DNA of 64,000 nucleotides from Bradyrhizobium diazoefficiens (GCF_018131185.1 NZ_JAFCJE010000002.1:186001-250000); one strand, 5' to 3'; shown: positions 1 through 9,173, counted from the first letter of the stretch. Notes: generated by a model from the sequence alone, not told the origin. Program-made: numbers and translations.

Positions 1-551
1 GCGCCGATGACGACGTTGGAGGCAGAGCCGCCGTCATAGTTAAACGCCATCACGGGGGAGCCGAGTTCGTCGAGCTTGACGTGGCGCGCGCCATAGAGCC
101 CGCTCTCCTCGCGCACGCAGAACAACAGCGTGATCGGCGGATGGTCGAGCTTCTGCTTTTCGAGCTCTGCGGCCAGCGTCACCAGCACGCCGCAGCCGCA
201 GCGATTGTCGCCGCCGAGCGCGGTCCTGGCTTCGTTGACGATCTTGCGTCCGGATTTCTTCGGCTTGGCACCGGCGCAGAGCGGCACGGTGTCCATGTGG
301 GTCATGAACATGATGCGCGGCTGGTTGTGCAGCGCGCCGCGGCCGGGCAGGTCGACGATGAGGTTGCCGGTCTCGGTCGGCACCGGAATGCGCGTGTTGG
401 CATCGTCGAGCCGGATCGCCTTCGCCGGTACGCCGCTCTCCTTCAGCGCGTCCATGAGCTCCCGCCCGATGGCCGCCTCCTGTCCGGTGACGCCCTCGAC
501 GGCGAGGAAGCGCATGAGGCGGTCGGTGGCGGCTTGGGTGTCGACAGGCAT
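1..551 (-). CDS. M20-family peptidase, PepT-like (partial, C-terminus outside window)
   Basis: Probable cytoplasmic zinc-dependent aminopeptidase or related M20 hydrolase. The 183 visible residues start at the ATG at 551 and run off the left edge. Metal-site motifs of the family are present in order: MTHMDTVP near residue 82 (His ligand and catalytic Asp), GGDNRCGCG near 112 (bridging Asp) and CVREESG near 145 (general-base Glu and Glu ligand). This order and spacing fit the tripeptidase (PepT/M20B) branch better than the carbamoylase branch found at 13.3 kb. It lies 33 bp after the MFS gene on the same strand, so the two are probably cotranscribed, which hints that the transporter moves peptides or an amino-acid derivative. 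Exact substrate unknown. Confidence 0.85.
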   Translation of the reverse strand, partial: MPVDTQAATDRLMRFLAVEGVTGQEAAIGRELMDALKESGVPAKAIRLDDANTRIPVPTETGNLIVDLPGRGALHNQPRIMFMTHMDTVPLCAGAKPKKSGRKIVNEARTALGGDNRCGCGVLVTLAAELEKQKLDHPPITLLFCVREESGLYGARHVKLDELGSPVMAFNYDGGSASNVVIG

Positions 552-584
552 GAATGATTCCTTTGGCGGGTAGGGCACGCCATC

Positions 585-1832
585 CTATGGGGCCTGCGAG
601 GTGTAAGCCAAGAACATCAGCACGCCGAGGGCCAGCATGGCAGCCATGAACAGGAGCACCGCCGGCAATCCCGCCACCGCCGCCACCGCACCGGTCACCG
701 ACTGCATCAGGGCCGCGCCGAGGAAGAAGGCGAGATTGACCGCCGCGAGCGCCTTGCCCGCGGTCTGCGCATCGACCAGCTGCCGGGACATGCCGAATAG
801 CAGCGGCTGCGCAGACGTCGCAAGGCCGATGAGAACGAACAGCACGAGGTCGTATTGCGGCGGCATGACCGAGAGGCCGAACAGCATGGAGACGGCGTAA
901 CCCGGTGCGCCCAGCGCCATCAGCGCCAGCAGCAGCGCCCCGACCATATGCGTGCCCGCCACCAGCGCGCGGCGATGACCCAGCCTGCGGTCGATCATGC
1001 CGATGAGCAGCGGACCTATGATCATCGCCAGCGTGAACGCACCGAGCTGGTTGCCGGCCTCGACCCGCGACAGATCCTTGACCTGCATCAGCCACGGCCC
1101 GCCCCACAGGCCGCGCAGCACCAGCGAGGTCGCCAGCGATACGAGCGCCAGTGCGATCAGGCCGCGCAGGGGACGCGAGAGCCCGAGCCTGAGCACCTCG
1201 ATCATCTGCGACAGCGGCGAGGACTCGTCCTTGTGCTCGGCCGACTGGTGCGGCACCAGCACGAACACGGCGAGCGCGACGGCGACGCCGCCGATAGCGG
1301 ACATCCAGAACCCGGCGCGCCAACCCCAATTGTCGACCACGAAGGCGAGCGGGCTCGACGACAGCAGCATGCCGATATTGCCGATCGAGAGGATCGCACC
1401 CGACCACAGGCCGAACCGCGCCGCCGACAATTGCTTGGCCGCCAGCGTCATCGGGCACATCAGCATGCCGGAGGTGGCAACGCCCAACAGCACCTGCCCG
1501 ACCGCAAAGCTGGCAGCTCCGGTCGCAAACCCCGACGCGATGGCGCCGATCACGGTTCCCGCGAGCAGGCTGAGCGATACCGGCCGCACGCCGAACCGAT
1601 CCATCGCCGCGCCGACCGGGATCTGCGCGGCGGCAAAGGCGAAGGGGTAGACCGAGGTGAGGCTGGCGAGCGCCTGCGGCTCGATACGGAAATCCGCCGC
1701 CATCAGATCGAGGCTGACCGCCGGAATGGTGCGCAGCAACGTCGAGAGCATGTGGCCGCAGGCCAGCGCAAGCAGCGCAAAGACCAGCGCGCGGGTGCCA
1801 TCGCGCGTGTCGTCATTGGTGGCGGCGGTCAT
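585..1832 (-). CDS. MFS transporter
   Basis: Inner-membrane secondary transporter of 415 residues, the usual length for a 12-helix major facilitator. Hydrophobic segments are spread along the whole protein. The loop between helices 2 and 3 carries the MFS signature-like GAAMDRFGVRP (about residue 74), and GMIDRRLGHRR (about 278) repeats it at the start of the second half. The ATG at 1832 follows a leader containing a perfect hairpin. The M20 peptidase begins 33 bp after its stop, so the pair is a likely operon. The substrate cannot be read from the sequence; an amino-acid or peptide derivative is a guess from the neighbour. Confidence 0.85.
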   Translation of the reverse strand: MTAATNDDTRDGTRALVFALLALACGHMLSTLLRTIPAVSLDLMAADFRIEPQALASLTSVYPFAFAAAQIPVGAAMDRFGVRPVSLSLLAGTVIGAIASGFATGAASFAVGQVLLGVATSGMLMCPMTLAAKQLSAARFGLWSGAILSIGNIGMLLSSSPLAFVVDNWGWRAGFWMSAIGGVAVALAVFVLVPHQSAEHKDESSPLSQMIEVLRLGLSRPLRGLIALALVSLATSLVLRGLWGGPWLMQVKDLSRVEAGNQLGAFTLAMIIGPLLIGMIDRRLGHRRALVAGTHMVGALLLALMALGAPGYAVSMLFGLSVMPPQYDLVLFVLIGLATSAQPLLFGMSRQLVDAQTAGKALAAVNLAFFLGAALMQSVTGAVAAVAGLPAVLLFMAAMLALGVLMFLAYTSQAP

Positions 1833-1843
1833 GAGCGTTTCGT

Positions 1844-1865
1844 CCCGGCAAGGCTTTTTGCCGGG
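1844..1865. repeat. Perfect 8-bp inverted repeat in the leader of the MFS gene
   Basis: CCCGGCAA at 1844-1851 pairs with TTGCCGGG at 1858-1865 around a 6-nt loop. It sits 12 bp upstream of the MFS start codon, so it would form in the mRNA leader. It could hinder ribosome access or be a protein-binding site. The rest of the 302-bp gap to 2134 shows nothing else I can support. Confidence 0.5.
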
Positions 1866-2134
1866 TTACACGATTGGGAAGAGACTGCCAATGGCGAGAG
1901 TTGCAGCGTTCGCGCAGGGGCGACGGGATCTCATGTCAGGGCTTTCGGCGCGATGGCGTCGCGCAGGATCCCGCGTCCTGCTTCAGTCCGTCATCTCGTC
2001 GCTCCGTCTCAACGAGCGGCCCTACGACGAGGAGCGCAAGGGGGCGCCATGACGCCGGGATCTGGCCGCGCGGATCAGTTCGCCGCGCGGCCGTGCCGCG
2101 CCTCGTAGCCGGCCCATTCATTCCTTGAAGCTGT

Positions 2135-2431
2135 TCAGTCCGACGATGCGTCAGCCGGGCATGATTTCATTTCGCCCAGCAGCTTCGCCGCTTCGTCCAG
2201 CAGTTCCCGGATCGCCCTTCGCTCTGCGATCCGCTCCGGTGTGAAGGCACCGTGCTTGCGCGCATTGCGGTTTCCCCACGGTGCGCCCGATCCCGGGGCA
2301 CCGCCGTGCATGCGGCAGCGCAGCCCGCCGCGCACGGCCGGCGCGCGGCAGGCGAGACCGCTGCGCGTGCCGGCGCCGCAGCGGGGGCTTGCCGACATCG
2401 CGCTCGTGTTGCGGACGCGGTCGACACTCAT
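2135..2431 (-). CDS. Small HGGAP-motif protein of unknown function
   Basis: 98-residue basic protein. A Cys-containing N-terminal part (CGAGTRSGLACRAPA, then CRMHGG) leads into HGGAPGSGAPWGNRNARKHG at residues 43-62. This His/Gly/Asn-rich block recurs in many rhizobial small proteins, some annotated as glucan biosynthesis or phage-related without proof. The Cys-x8-Cys...Cys-x2-His arrangement could bind a metal. The start codon overlaps the stop of the upstream gene as ATGA, so translation is coupled to it. I do not recognise a function; only the family resemblance is known to me. Confidence 0.7.
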   Translation of the reverse strand: MSVDRVRNTSAMSASPRCGAGTRSGLACRAPAVRGGLRCRMHGGAPGSGAPWGNRNARKHGAFTPERIAERRAIRELLDEAAKLLGEMKSCPADASSD

Positions 2432-3066
2432 GCGCCGGCGCCTTGCATCGCTGCGGCCCCGTGGTGTTCGCGTTTGCCGTCGCGAGGCGGAGCCAGTCCC
2501 GCCTCGATCGAGGTGCCGGGCTCGGCAACGGTCAGGTGCGCATGCTGCGCGACATTCCCCACGATTGCGCTGCCGCCATCCTGCACCGACAAATTCTGCA
2601 CGGTGATCTGATGTTCGCCGTTGCCGCGATGACGGTTCAGGGCCTCCATCTGGGCTGCAAAGGTGCGGGCCAACCGGGTCAATGCGCGCGAAATGCCTTC
2701 TTGCTGAGGGATGCCTTCCGCAAAGGCGAGGCGGCAGGCAAAGCGCATGGTCGCGACGTGGACGGACACCATCTGTGCCGTCAGCATGGCCTCGAGGGAA
2801 TCCCGTGGCGCGACGCTCTTCATCATCGAGATCATGAACGCGAGATTGGCCTCATCGGGCTGCTGAAGGACTACGCTGGCTTTCATCAATTGCTTGAGGA
2901 TGCCGTGCAGCGCGTCGCGATCGACGGCGCCGAGCGCCTCGGCCATCAGGCGTTCGCCGGTCTCGGCGTCGGGGTGCTGAATTGCGATTCGTTGTCCAGC
3001 GAGCTTGACCCCGGGGGTGGGCCTGCTGCCGTACCTGGGAACGGCGGTCGTGTTGTTACGTGTCAT
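2428..3066 (-). CDS. Conserved hypothetical protein, coupled to the HGGAP gene
   Basis: 212 residues from the ATG at 3066. A longer open frame reaches 3213, but its extra N-terminus is Cys/Pro/Thr rich and not protein-like, so I chose MTRNNTT. The middle is helical and mildly hydrophobic (residues about 45-150, with MKSVAPRDSLEAMLTAQMV). It is followed by HRGNGEHQITVQNLSVQDGG and AIVGNV, a pattern seen in rhizobial proteins adjacent to HGGAP proteins. No signal peptide or enzyme motif. The four-base ATGA overlap with the next gene suggests the two products act together. Function unknown. Confidence 0.7.
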   Translation of the reverse strand: MTRNNTTAVPRYGSRPTPGVKLAGQRIAIQHPDAETGERLMAEALGAVDRDALHGILKQLMKASVVLQQPDEANLAFMISMMKSVAPRDSLEAMLTAQMVSVHVATMRFACRLAFAEGIPQQEGISRALTRLARTFAAQMEALNRHRGNGEHQITVQNLSVQDGGSAIVGNVAQHAHLTVAEPGTSIEAGLAPPRDGKREHHGAAAMQGAGA

Positions 3067-3530
3067 GGCTGTTTTCAAGTCGATATGTCCTTTGGGCCCA
3101 CGGCAGGTGCGAGCAGGCCCGCTGGTGCGAAGCCCACCCGCGCAGTTGCCGTGCGGCGGTTGTGTTTCAGATGTCGATGCAGGGCTTGTGCACGATCGAA
3201 GCGAGGCCCACATGGCTGTGGAGGCAGCTCGCTTACGCGGATCGCGATGATGCCATCATGCTCCTGTTTTGCCCGACGAGTCAAATTCGATTTCGTAACA
3301 TCCGAAGATTTGTCGTCCCGCCTAAGTCCTTGTTTCGACAGGGGGCGTCTACTGTGCATGGGGTTGTTTTCGCATTTTTTGTTGCGAGGCGGTGCGCACC
3401 TGCCGTGCGGCGGAATGCCGGCGCCCCAACGCGATTGCGAAATCCGGCGCGACCGCTATTCATGATCTCCGGATGCGTCGCACCAACAAGCATGCACAAG
3501 CGGCGCTGGTGAAGTCTGGGGAGAGAACCA
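3067..3530. other. Intergenic region, no gene seen
   Basis: 464 bp between divergently oriented genes, so it should hold promoters in both directions. The AT-rich stretch at about 3280-3390 is the likeliest place. TGCCGTGCGGCGG occurs twice (near 3149 and 3404), with no obvious meaning. A plausible ribosome site (GGGGAGAGAACC) lies just before 3531. Confidence 0.4.
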
Positions 3531-4514
3531 ATGCAACGAACCGCCCGCCTGCTGGCAGTCATCGCCGGATTGTGCGCCTCTGCGCTGTCGACGCAGGCCG
3601 TCGCGCAGAAATATCCGGTGCGCCCGGTCAAGGTCATGGTTGGCTTCAGCGCGGGCGGTCCGGTCGATGTCGCCGCCCGCATCGTCGGCGATCGCTTGAG
3701 CAGCAAGCTCGGGCAGCCCTTCGTGGTCGAGAACCGCGCCGGCGCCAACGGCATGATCGCCGCCGAGGGTGTCGCGCGCGCGGACGGAGACGGCTACACG
3801 ATGCTCGCCTGCAACTCCTCCACCATCACGCTCAACAAGACGTTGTTCAAGGACATCCGCTACGACCCGCAAGGCGACTTCGCGCCGCTCACCACCGTCG
3901 TGTCGGCGCCGCTCGTGCTCGTAGTCAATCCGGAGAACCCCAAGACGGCTGATATCAAGACCGTTGCCGATCTCGTCGCAGCGGCGAAGGCCGCGCCCGG
4001 CGCACTGGCTTACGGCTCGGGCGGCAACGGCAACCTTGCCCACCTCGCCATGGAGTTGCTCAGCCAGAAGGCCGGAATCAAGATGATCCACGTGCCTTAT
4101 CGCGGAGGTTCGGCCGCCGAGGTCGGCATCCTCGCGCAGGAGGTGCTTGCGGTGTTCGATCCGCTCTCCGCCGTGCCGCTGGTCAAGGCCGGCAAGCTGC
4201 GCGCGCTCGCGGTGTCGTCAGCCGAACGGCTGCCGGCGCTGCCCGATGTGCCGACCGTTGCGGAAGCAGGCTACCCCGGCTTCGACATCTCGTTCTGGGT
4301 CGGCTTCTTCATGCCGAAGTCGACGCCGGCGCCGATCCTCGAGACGCTGCACCGGGAGATCGTCGCAGCGGCCAAGGACCCGGCGGTCGCGGAGAAGCTC
4401 GGCTCGCAAGGCGTCGTGTCCGTGCTCAGCCCGGCCGAGTACGCCGCCAAGATCGCCAAGGAGACGAAAGAGCTCGCCGACGTCGTGACGGCCGCCAACA
4501 TCAAGGCTGAGTAG
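3531..4514 (+). CDS. Tripartite tricarboxylate transporter substrate-binding protein (TctC/Bug family)
   Basis: Periplasmic binding protein of 327 residues, normal for the family. A signal peptide of about 25 residues ends at TQAVA-QKYP. The mature N-terminus YPVRPVKVMVGFSAGGPVD is the classic Bug-family entry, with the small-residue loop that cradles a carboxylate ligand. Further family landmarks are GQPFVVENRAGANG (about 61), MIHVPYRGG (about 184) and LPDVPTVAEAG (about 238). The start has a good ribosome site. No TctA or TctB permease is nearby, as is common for orphan Bug proteins. Ligand unknown; a carboxylated organic acid is typical. Confidence 0.9.
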   Translation: MQRTARLLAVIAGLCASALSTQAVAQKYPVRPVKVMVGFSAGGPVDVAARIVGDRLSSKLGQPFVVENRAGANGMIAAEGVARADGDGYTMLACNSSTITLNKTLFKDIRYDPQGDFAPLTTVVSAPLVLVVNPENPKTADIKTVADLVAAAKAAPGALAYGSGGNGNLAHLAMELLSQKAGIKMIHVPYRGGSAAEVGILAQEVLAVFDPLSAVPLVKAGKLRALAVSSAERLPALPDVPTVAEAGYPGFDISFWVGFFMPKSTPAPILETLHREIVAAAKDPAVAEKLGSQGVVSVLSPAEYAAKIAKETKELADVVTAANIKAE

Positions 4515-4796
4515 GACGTGGGTCGGCGAAGGCCAGCAAGAACGAGGCGCCATTCGCCGCCGGTCATCTGCTCCAGCCGATCGAGCAGCGGGCGTTGTCC
4601 GGCGGTGAACTTCTCTCGTGCCCGGATGAACGAGGAGAACCTCCAGCGGCCGCTGCTTGACGATGATCCCGGCACGCTTCGATGGCATCGGAGGTTCCGT
4701 GCGGAAACGGCTTACCCTTCTCCCGGGAAAAAGTGGAACAGGTCGTTCTAACGCAGGTTAGTAGCGAACGTTCATTTGATAAACGGGAGTGAAATC

Positions 4797-5918
4797 ATGA
4801 TCCGCCTGCTGGCAACCACAGCATTAGGGCTGGTGCTGGCGAACGCCGCCTTTGCGCAATCGCCCGGCACGACGACGAAGTCCGATCAGAGCCCGCCGTC
4901 CCAATCAAATTCCACGGCGCCCTCGACCAACCCGCCATCCGGAACGCAGCAAACGATGTCGCAGCCGCAGCAATCACCGGCGACAGGAAACTCGACGCAG
5001 ACCACGCAAGGCCCCGCGCCGTCATCCGGGGCGGCCAATTCCGGCTCCGGCACATCCAACAATGCCGCGAACAGCACGGACACCTCGCGGCCGCAGAGCG
5101 GCACGGCAAGCTCGAATACGACCGGCAACCCGCCCGCGACTCAGCAGAGCGCCAACCCGCCGCCTGCGAACACCAACCAGGCGCAGGATCGTTCCAATCC
5201 GCCGCCGGCCAACAGCAATCAGGCCCAGCAGGCGCCTGCCGCATCAGGGACCAACCAGGCTCAGCAGGCGCCGAATGCGCCAGCCGGCAATCAGGCCCAG
5301 GGCGGGCAGTCCAACACCGGTACACAGGCGACCGCGCAGACCGACGTCAATCTCAACCGGCAGCAGGAGACCAGGATCAGCACCTCGATCTCGCGCCTGA
5401 ACGTTCGGCCCGTGACCAGCGTCAATTTCTCGCTGAATGTCGGCACGGTGGTGCCGCGCGACGTACATCTCTCGATACTGCCGCCTGACGTCGTCGAAAT
5501 CGTGCCGCAATATCGCGGCTACAGCTTCGCACTGGTCAAGGATCAGATCGTCGTGGTCGATCCGGCGACCTACAAGATCGTGACGGTGCTGCCGTATTCA
5601 GGGCAGTCCACCGCGACCACGACGACGACCACGCGCGAGCGCAGCGCCAGCAAATTCTCCGATCGCGATCGTGATGCAATTCGCAAGCATGCGAAGACCC
5701 GCACCGAAGGGCGGACCGAGGCGCGCACCACCGGGAGCACCGCACGCACGGAGATTCGCGTCGGTGACCGTCTCCCCGAGAGCGTCGAGGTGGAGGAATT
5801 CCCGAGCACGGTCTATCGGGACGCGCCGGATCTGCGGGAATACCGCTACATCCACCGCGACACGCGGACCTATCTCATCGAGCCGCGTGAGCGGCGCGTG
5901 ATCGAGGAGATCGATTAG
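4797..5918 (+). CDS. DUF1236-domain secreted protein with long disordered region
   Basis: 373 residues from the ATG at 4797, chosen because it follows an AACGGGAG ribosome site and begins a clean signal peptide (IRLLATTALGLVLANAAFA). Residues about 22-190 are low complexity, rich in Gln, Asn, Ser, Thr and Pro with repeated NQAQQAP-like units, and presumably disordered. Two DUF1236-like blocks follow: PDVVEIVPQYRGYSF...VVVDPATYKIV near 230-265 and YRYIHRDTRTYLIEP at the C-terminus. DUF1236 is common in Rhizobiales exported proteins, with no proven role; an envelope or surface function is inferred. Confidence 0.8.
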   Translation: MIRLLATTALGLVLANAAFAQSPGTTTKSDQSPPSQSNSTAPSTNPPSGTQQTMSQPQQSPATGNSTQTTQGPAPSSGAANSGSGTSNNAANSTDTSRPQSGTASSNTTGNPPATQQSANPPPANTNQAQDRSNPPPANSNQAQQAPAASGTNQAQQAPNAPAGNQAQGGQSNTGTQATAQTDVNLNRQQETRISTSISRLNVRPVTSVNFSLNVGTVVPRDVHLSILPPDVVEIVPQYRGYSFALVKDQIVVVDPATYKIVTVLPYSGQSTATTTTTTRERSASKFSDRDRDAIRKHAKTRTEGRTEARTTGSTARTEIRVGDRLPESVEVEEFPSTVYRDAPDLREYRYIHRDTRTYLIEPRERRVIEEID

Positions 5919-5930
5919 CGGGGTAAATGT

Positions 5931-5956
5931 CGGAGCCACTCCAGCGGGTGGCTCCG
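5931..5956. terminator. Hairpin between convergent genes, probable bidirectional terminator
   Basis: CGGAGCCAC at 5931-5939 pairs exactly with GTGGCTCCG at 5948-5956 (9-bp stem, 8-nt loop). It lies between two converging stop codons. There is no clear T-tract, so termination efficiency is uncertain. Confidence 0.55.
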
Positions 5957-5960
5957 AACA

Positions 5961-6938
5961 CTAACCGGATGGCCGTTCGCGTGAGGCGAAGCGAACGGCG
6001 CGGGCCTTCGCGCTCTTGCCGGCCGCACGTGCCGCAATCATGCTGCGTGCCTTGCCGTGAGCCGTGGCATTCTTCCGAAGCATGATCGCGAACCGCTTGC
6101 GCGCATGGTTCGTCGTTTGGCGCGCGGCAAGCTGCTCGGCCTTGCGAATGATGGTCGTGACCGAAGGGGTCAGGTTGACCGGAACCCAGGCGACGTCCTT
6201 GGCCTTCGAGAGACTGCCGAAACCTTCGCAGGGCGCTTCGCGCGGCAGGTCGATCCGGATCGCAAGCGCCTCGGAGCGCTCGGTCCAGTCCTCGGCCTTG
6301 GTGCCGGTGATGATGCGGACATAGTCGCGCGTCTCGCGTGGCAGCTGGCTCTCTCTGGCAAGCCACTTCTGGATGCGGCCCGGGCCGGCATTATAGGCGG
6401 CCGCGGCGAGGCCGAGATTGCCGAAATCGTCGCGCAGCTTGCGCAGGAATTTCGCCGATGCCGGCAGCGCCTTCATGGGATCGAAGGGATCATCGAGCCC
6501 GACCTCGGCGGCCGTCGCCGGCATGAACTGCGCGACGCCCTGCGCGCCGGCGTGGCTGACTTCGTTCGATTTGAAGCGGCTCTCCTGCCAGATCAAACGC
6601 GCGAAGAACGGCACCGGAATGCCGCTGGCCTCGGCGGCCTCGCGGAGCGCATGGCAGAATTTTTCCGTCGGTGAAATCGGCTGGTCCGCGACAGGCTCGT
6701 CCGAAGCAGGCTCGGCCGCGCGCGGCGGTTCGATTGTTTCCTCATGCGCCGCGCGCGCATTGGCGACGTCGATGGCCTGCACGCTGGCGAGGAAGAGCTC
6801 GACCACTGGAACAAGTGGTGAGGCATGATCGTTCTTGAGAACGGTGGTGTTGATAGTCGATGTTTGCCGCGACGCCGACGGATCGAGATCGCACATCAGA
6901 ATCAGAAACGCGGCGCAAGCCGCGACGACAAATCGCAT
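5961..6938 (-). CDS. Lytic transglycosylase (SLT domain)
   Basis: Periplasmic peptidoglycan lytic transglycosylase, 325 residues from the ATG at 6938 (a TTG at 6950 is possible but has a badly placed ribosome site). The N-terminus is a signal peptide or anchor (MRFVVAACAAFLILMC), perhaps a lipoprotein signal. A linker of about 70 residues follows, then the SLT domain: LIWQESRF with the catalytic Glu near residue 119, GAQGVAQFMPATA, and AAYNAGPGRIQKW near 185. The C-terminal 70 residues are basic (Arg/Lys/Ala), possibly wall-binding. It converges with the DUF1236 gene and is divergent from the L,D-transpeptidase gene, another cell-wall enzyme. Confidence 0.9.
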   Translation of the reverse strand: MRFVVAACAAFLILMCDLDPSASRQTSTINTTVLKNDHASPLVPVVELFLASVQAIDVANARAAHEETIEPPRAAEPASDEPVADQPISPTEKFCHALREAAEASGIPVPFFARLIWQESRFKSNEVSHAGAQGVAQFMPATAAEVGLDDPFDPMKALPASAKFLRKLRDDFGNLGLAAAAYNAGPGRIQKWLARESQLPRETRDYVRIITGTKAEDWTERSEALAIRIDLPREAPCEGFGSLSKAKDVAWVPVNLTPSVTTIIRKAEQLAARQTTNHARKRFAIMLRKNATAHGKARSMIAARAAGKSAKARAVRFASRERPSG

Positions 6939-7113
6939 TTGCTGGGGCAACCTCGAACTGTGGGGTGAACGGCCAGCGATGCGCCGGCGATAGGAAGTTC
7001 TTAACCTTCCGATTGCGGCAAAGCTGCGATCTCGCCGGTTCCTTCGGTGTTACTACGGTGTTCCCAAAGAGAAACTGCCCGCGATTTTGCGGGTCATTTT
7101 CGGGACGATCAAG

Positions 7114-8151
7114 ATGCGATGGATGCTTGCCGCGGTGATGTCGCTGTCGTTCATCTGCCCTGCGCTCGCAGGCAATCTCGATGCGAAAGCGGTGAATGAC
7201 GCCGCGCGTCCGGAAAAACAGCCGGCCGGCGACAAGATCACCGCGCCGGTGACGAAGCTTCAAATTCTCCTCGACCGCGCGCAATTCTCCCCCGGCCAGA
7301 TCGACGGCAAGCTCGGCGAAAACGCGCAGAAGGCGCTGAAGGCGTTTGCCGAGCAGAACGGTGTCGGCTTCGACAAAACCATCGCCCCTGAACTCTGGGA
7401 CAAGCTGAACGCAGCGAGCGAAGGTGCTGTCCTCATCGACTACAAGATCACCGACGCAGATGTGAAGGGACCGTTTCTCAAGAAGCTGCCGGCCAGGCTC
7501 GATGACATGAAGTCGCTGGAGGCGCTGAGCTACACCACTCCGCTCGAAGGGCTCGCGGAAAAATTCCACATGAGCGAAGAGCTGTTGAAGGCACTCAATC
7601 CCGGGAAGGTCTTCGACAAAGCCGGCGAGACGGTCGTCGTGGCCAATGTGCCGACGCGGAGAGAGATCCCGCGCATCGCACGGATCGAGATCGACAAGGC
7701 GAGCGAAACGCTCAAGGCGTTCGATGAGACCGGTCGCCTGAGCGCGTTTTATCCGGCGTCAATCGGCAGTCCGGATCGCCCGACGCCGACAGGAACGCTG
7801 AAGGTCACCTCTAGCCATGAGCAGCCGACCTATCGCTACAATCCGGAATACAGGTTCAAGAGCGTGAAATCGAGGAAGCCCTTCAACATCAAGCCGGGGC
7901 CAAACAACCCCGTAGGCGCATATTGGATCGGCCTGTCGGCGCAGGGCTACGGCATTCATGGAACCGCGGAGCCCGACAGGGTCAGCAAGTCGGCGTCCCA
8001 CGGCTGCGTCCGGCTGACCAATTGGGACGCGCGCGTGCTCGGCGAGAACGTCAAGCGCGGTACGCCCGTCGTCTTCCTCGATGCGCCAACGGAAGCGTCC
8101 TCGAAGCAGCAGGGCAAGACGGCCGGCAAGAACGCCGCCAATACGCGTTAG
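7114..8151 (+). CDS. L,D-transpeptidase (YkuD domain) with peptidoglycan-binding domain
   Basis: 345 residues from the ATG at 7114, chosen over an upstream TTG (7087) because it opens a signal peptide (RWMLAAVMSLSFICPALAG). Residues about 45-105 form a peptidoglycan-binding helical domain (LQILLDRAQFSPGQIDGKLG). A linker with LysM-like character follows (EKFHMSEELLKALNPG), then a YkuD catalytic domain. Its signature YGIHGTAEP...SASHGCVRLTNWDA carries the catalytic His and Cys near residues 280-305. It makes 3-3 cross-links or attaches proteins to peptidoglycan in the periplasm. It is divergent from the lytic transglycosylase, so the two may respond together to envelope remodelling. Confidence 0.92.
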   Translation: MRWMLAAVMSLSFICPALAGNLDAKAVNDAARPEKQPAGDKITAPVTKLQILLDRAQFSPGQIDGKLGENAQKALKAFAEQNGVGFDKTIAPELWDKLNAASEGAVLIDYKITDADVKGPFLKKLPARLDDMKSLEALSYTTPLEGLAEKFHMSEELLKALNPGKVFDKAGETVVVANVPTRREIPRIARIEIDKASETLKAFDETGRLSAFYPASIGSPDRPTPTGTLKVTSSHEQPTYRYNPEYRFKSVKSRKPFNIKPGPNNPVGAYWIGLSAQGYGIHGTAEPDRVSKSASHGCVRLTNWDARVLGENVKRGTPVVFLDAPTEASSKQQGKTAGKNAANTR

Positions 8152-8164
8152 AGCATTCGTTCAA

Positions 8165-9022
8165 TCAGCCGGCAACGAAGGCGAGCAGGGTGCCGTTGGC
8201 TTTGGCCGGCGGCACGCAGATCGCGTGCCCGCTGCGCACGGCAGCCGAACCCAGCGCCTTCTCCGTCGCGGCGAGATCACCACTGACGAGTACCAGCGCC
8301 GCGCCGCCACGCTCGGCGAGGCCGGCGAGCGGTACGCCGGGATAACGCTTTCCGAGTTGCTCCAGCGTGAGATAGACGAAATCGGCGCGATCGCCGCCGG
8401 AGGGAACGGTCACGGCGCCGTCGGTCTGGGCCTTCGGCTCGCGGTCAATCAGCCGTCCGAGATGCGCGGCTTCCTGCGCCGGCTCGGGCGTTGCGATCAG
8501 AATCTGCTTGATCCGCTTCGCCGCGTTGGCGTGCTTCATCAACTCCGGAATCCACACCGTCTCGCGCGTCTTGTGCTGGCACGCGAAAATGCGCACGCCG
8601 CCGGGCGCTTCCGCGGTCGGCCACATGAAGGTGCGGAACTTTGCCGCCGAGACCGTGCCATCAGGCAGCGTCACCGGCCGCTCGAAATCGGTCGGACCGA
8701 TCGGCGTCAGGCCACGCGCGCAAATCTCCTCCGCGCCTGCGGCTGAATCGACGGCGGTGAAGGCAATGCGCTCGATGCCTTCGCCGCGCTTGTCCAGGAA
8801 CGCGCGCGCCGGCGCATTGTGCTCGGTCGCAGCGAGCACGCCGAGCAACTCCATATAGTCGGGGTCGAACATGATGGTGTAGTTGCCGGTGCCCATATGG
8901 GCGCTGTGGGTGCCGCGCGGGGAGACGGTGAAACCGAGCCGCCGGTAGTTCTCGGCGGCCGCGTCGAGGTCCTGCACCATGACCACGGCGTGGTCGATCC
9001 CGATGACGTTGTTGAGGGCCAC
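8165..9022 (-). CDS. VOC-family (glyoxalase-like) protein
   Basis: 285-residue cytoplasmic protein. The N-terminal half starts with IGIDHAVVMVQDLDAAAENY, the typical first beta-alpha unit of the vicinal oxygen chelate fold with a possible metal-ligand His near residue 10. MELLGVL near 57 contains the second conserved acidic position. The length and layout fit the Glyoxalase_3-like group of proteins with two unequal VOC modules. No signal peptide. It converges with the L,D-transpeptidase gene (14 bp apart). The reaction is unknown; members include dioxygenases, isomerases and lyases. Confidence 0.8.
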   Translation of the reverse strand: MALNNVIGIDHAVVMVQDLDAAAENYRRLGFTVSPRGTHSAHMGTGNYTIMFDPDYMELLGVLAATEHNAPARAFLDKRGEGIERIAFTAVDSAAGAEEICARGLTPIGPTDFERPVTLPDGTVSAAKFRTFMWPTAEAPGGVRIFACQHKTRETVWIPELMKHANAAKRIKQILIATPEPAQEAAHLGRLIDREPKAQTDGAVTVPSGGDRADFVYLTLEQLGKRYPGVPLAGLAERGGAALVLVSGDLAATEKALGSAAVRSGHAICVPPAKANGTLLAFVAG

Positions 9023-9173
9023 TGTTCTTTCCCCGCGAATGCAAACTGACTTCAGGCCGCGCCGGCGACCGCAAGGTCTTGTCTACGCCGGATAAGCGGT
9101 CAAGTCATTTTCTAATCGACGGGCGATATGGAATTTCATTCCGCGAAATGCAGCATCGACGCGCGGGGTGGCG

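Noticed and set aside
40..1458. Open frame of 472 codons on the minus strand across the M20 and MFS genes
   Set aside because: Arg/Ala-rich translation with no family; overlaps two clearly better genes on the same strand in another frame.
4515..4796. Short frames on both strands in the gap before the DUF1236 gene, including one reading LLDRLEQMTGGEWRL
   Set aside because: Could be a remnant of a small gene, but there is no start context, the rest of the translation is poor and I recognise no family.
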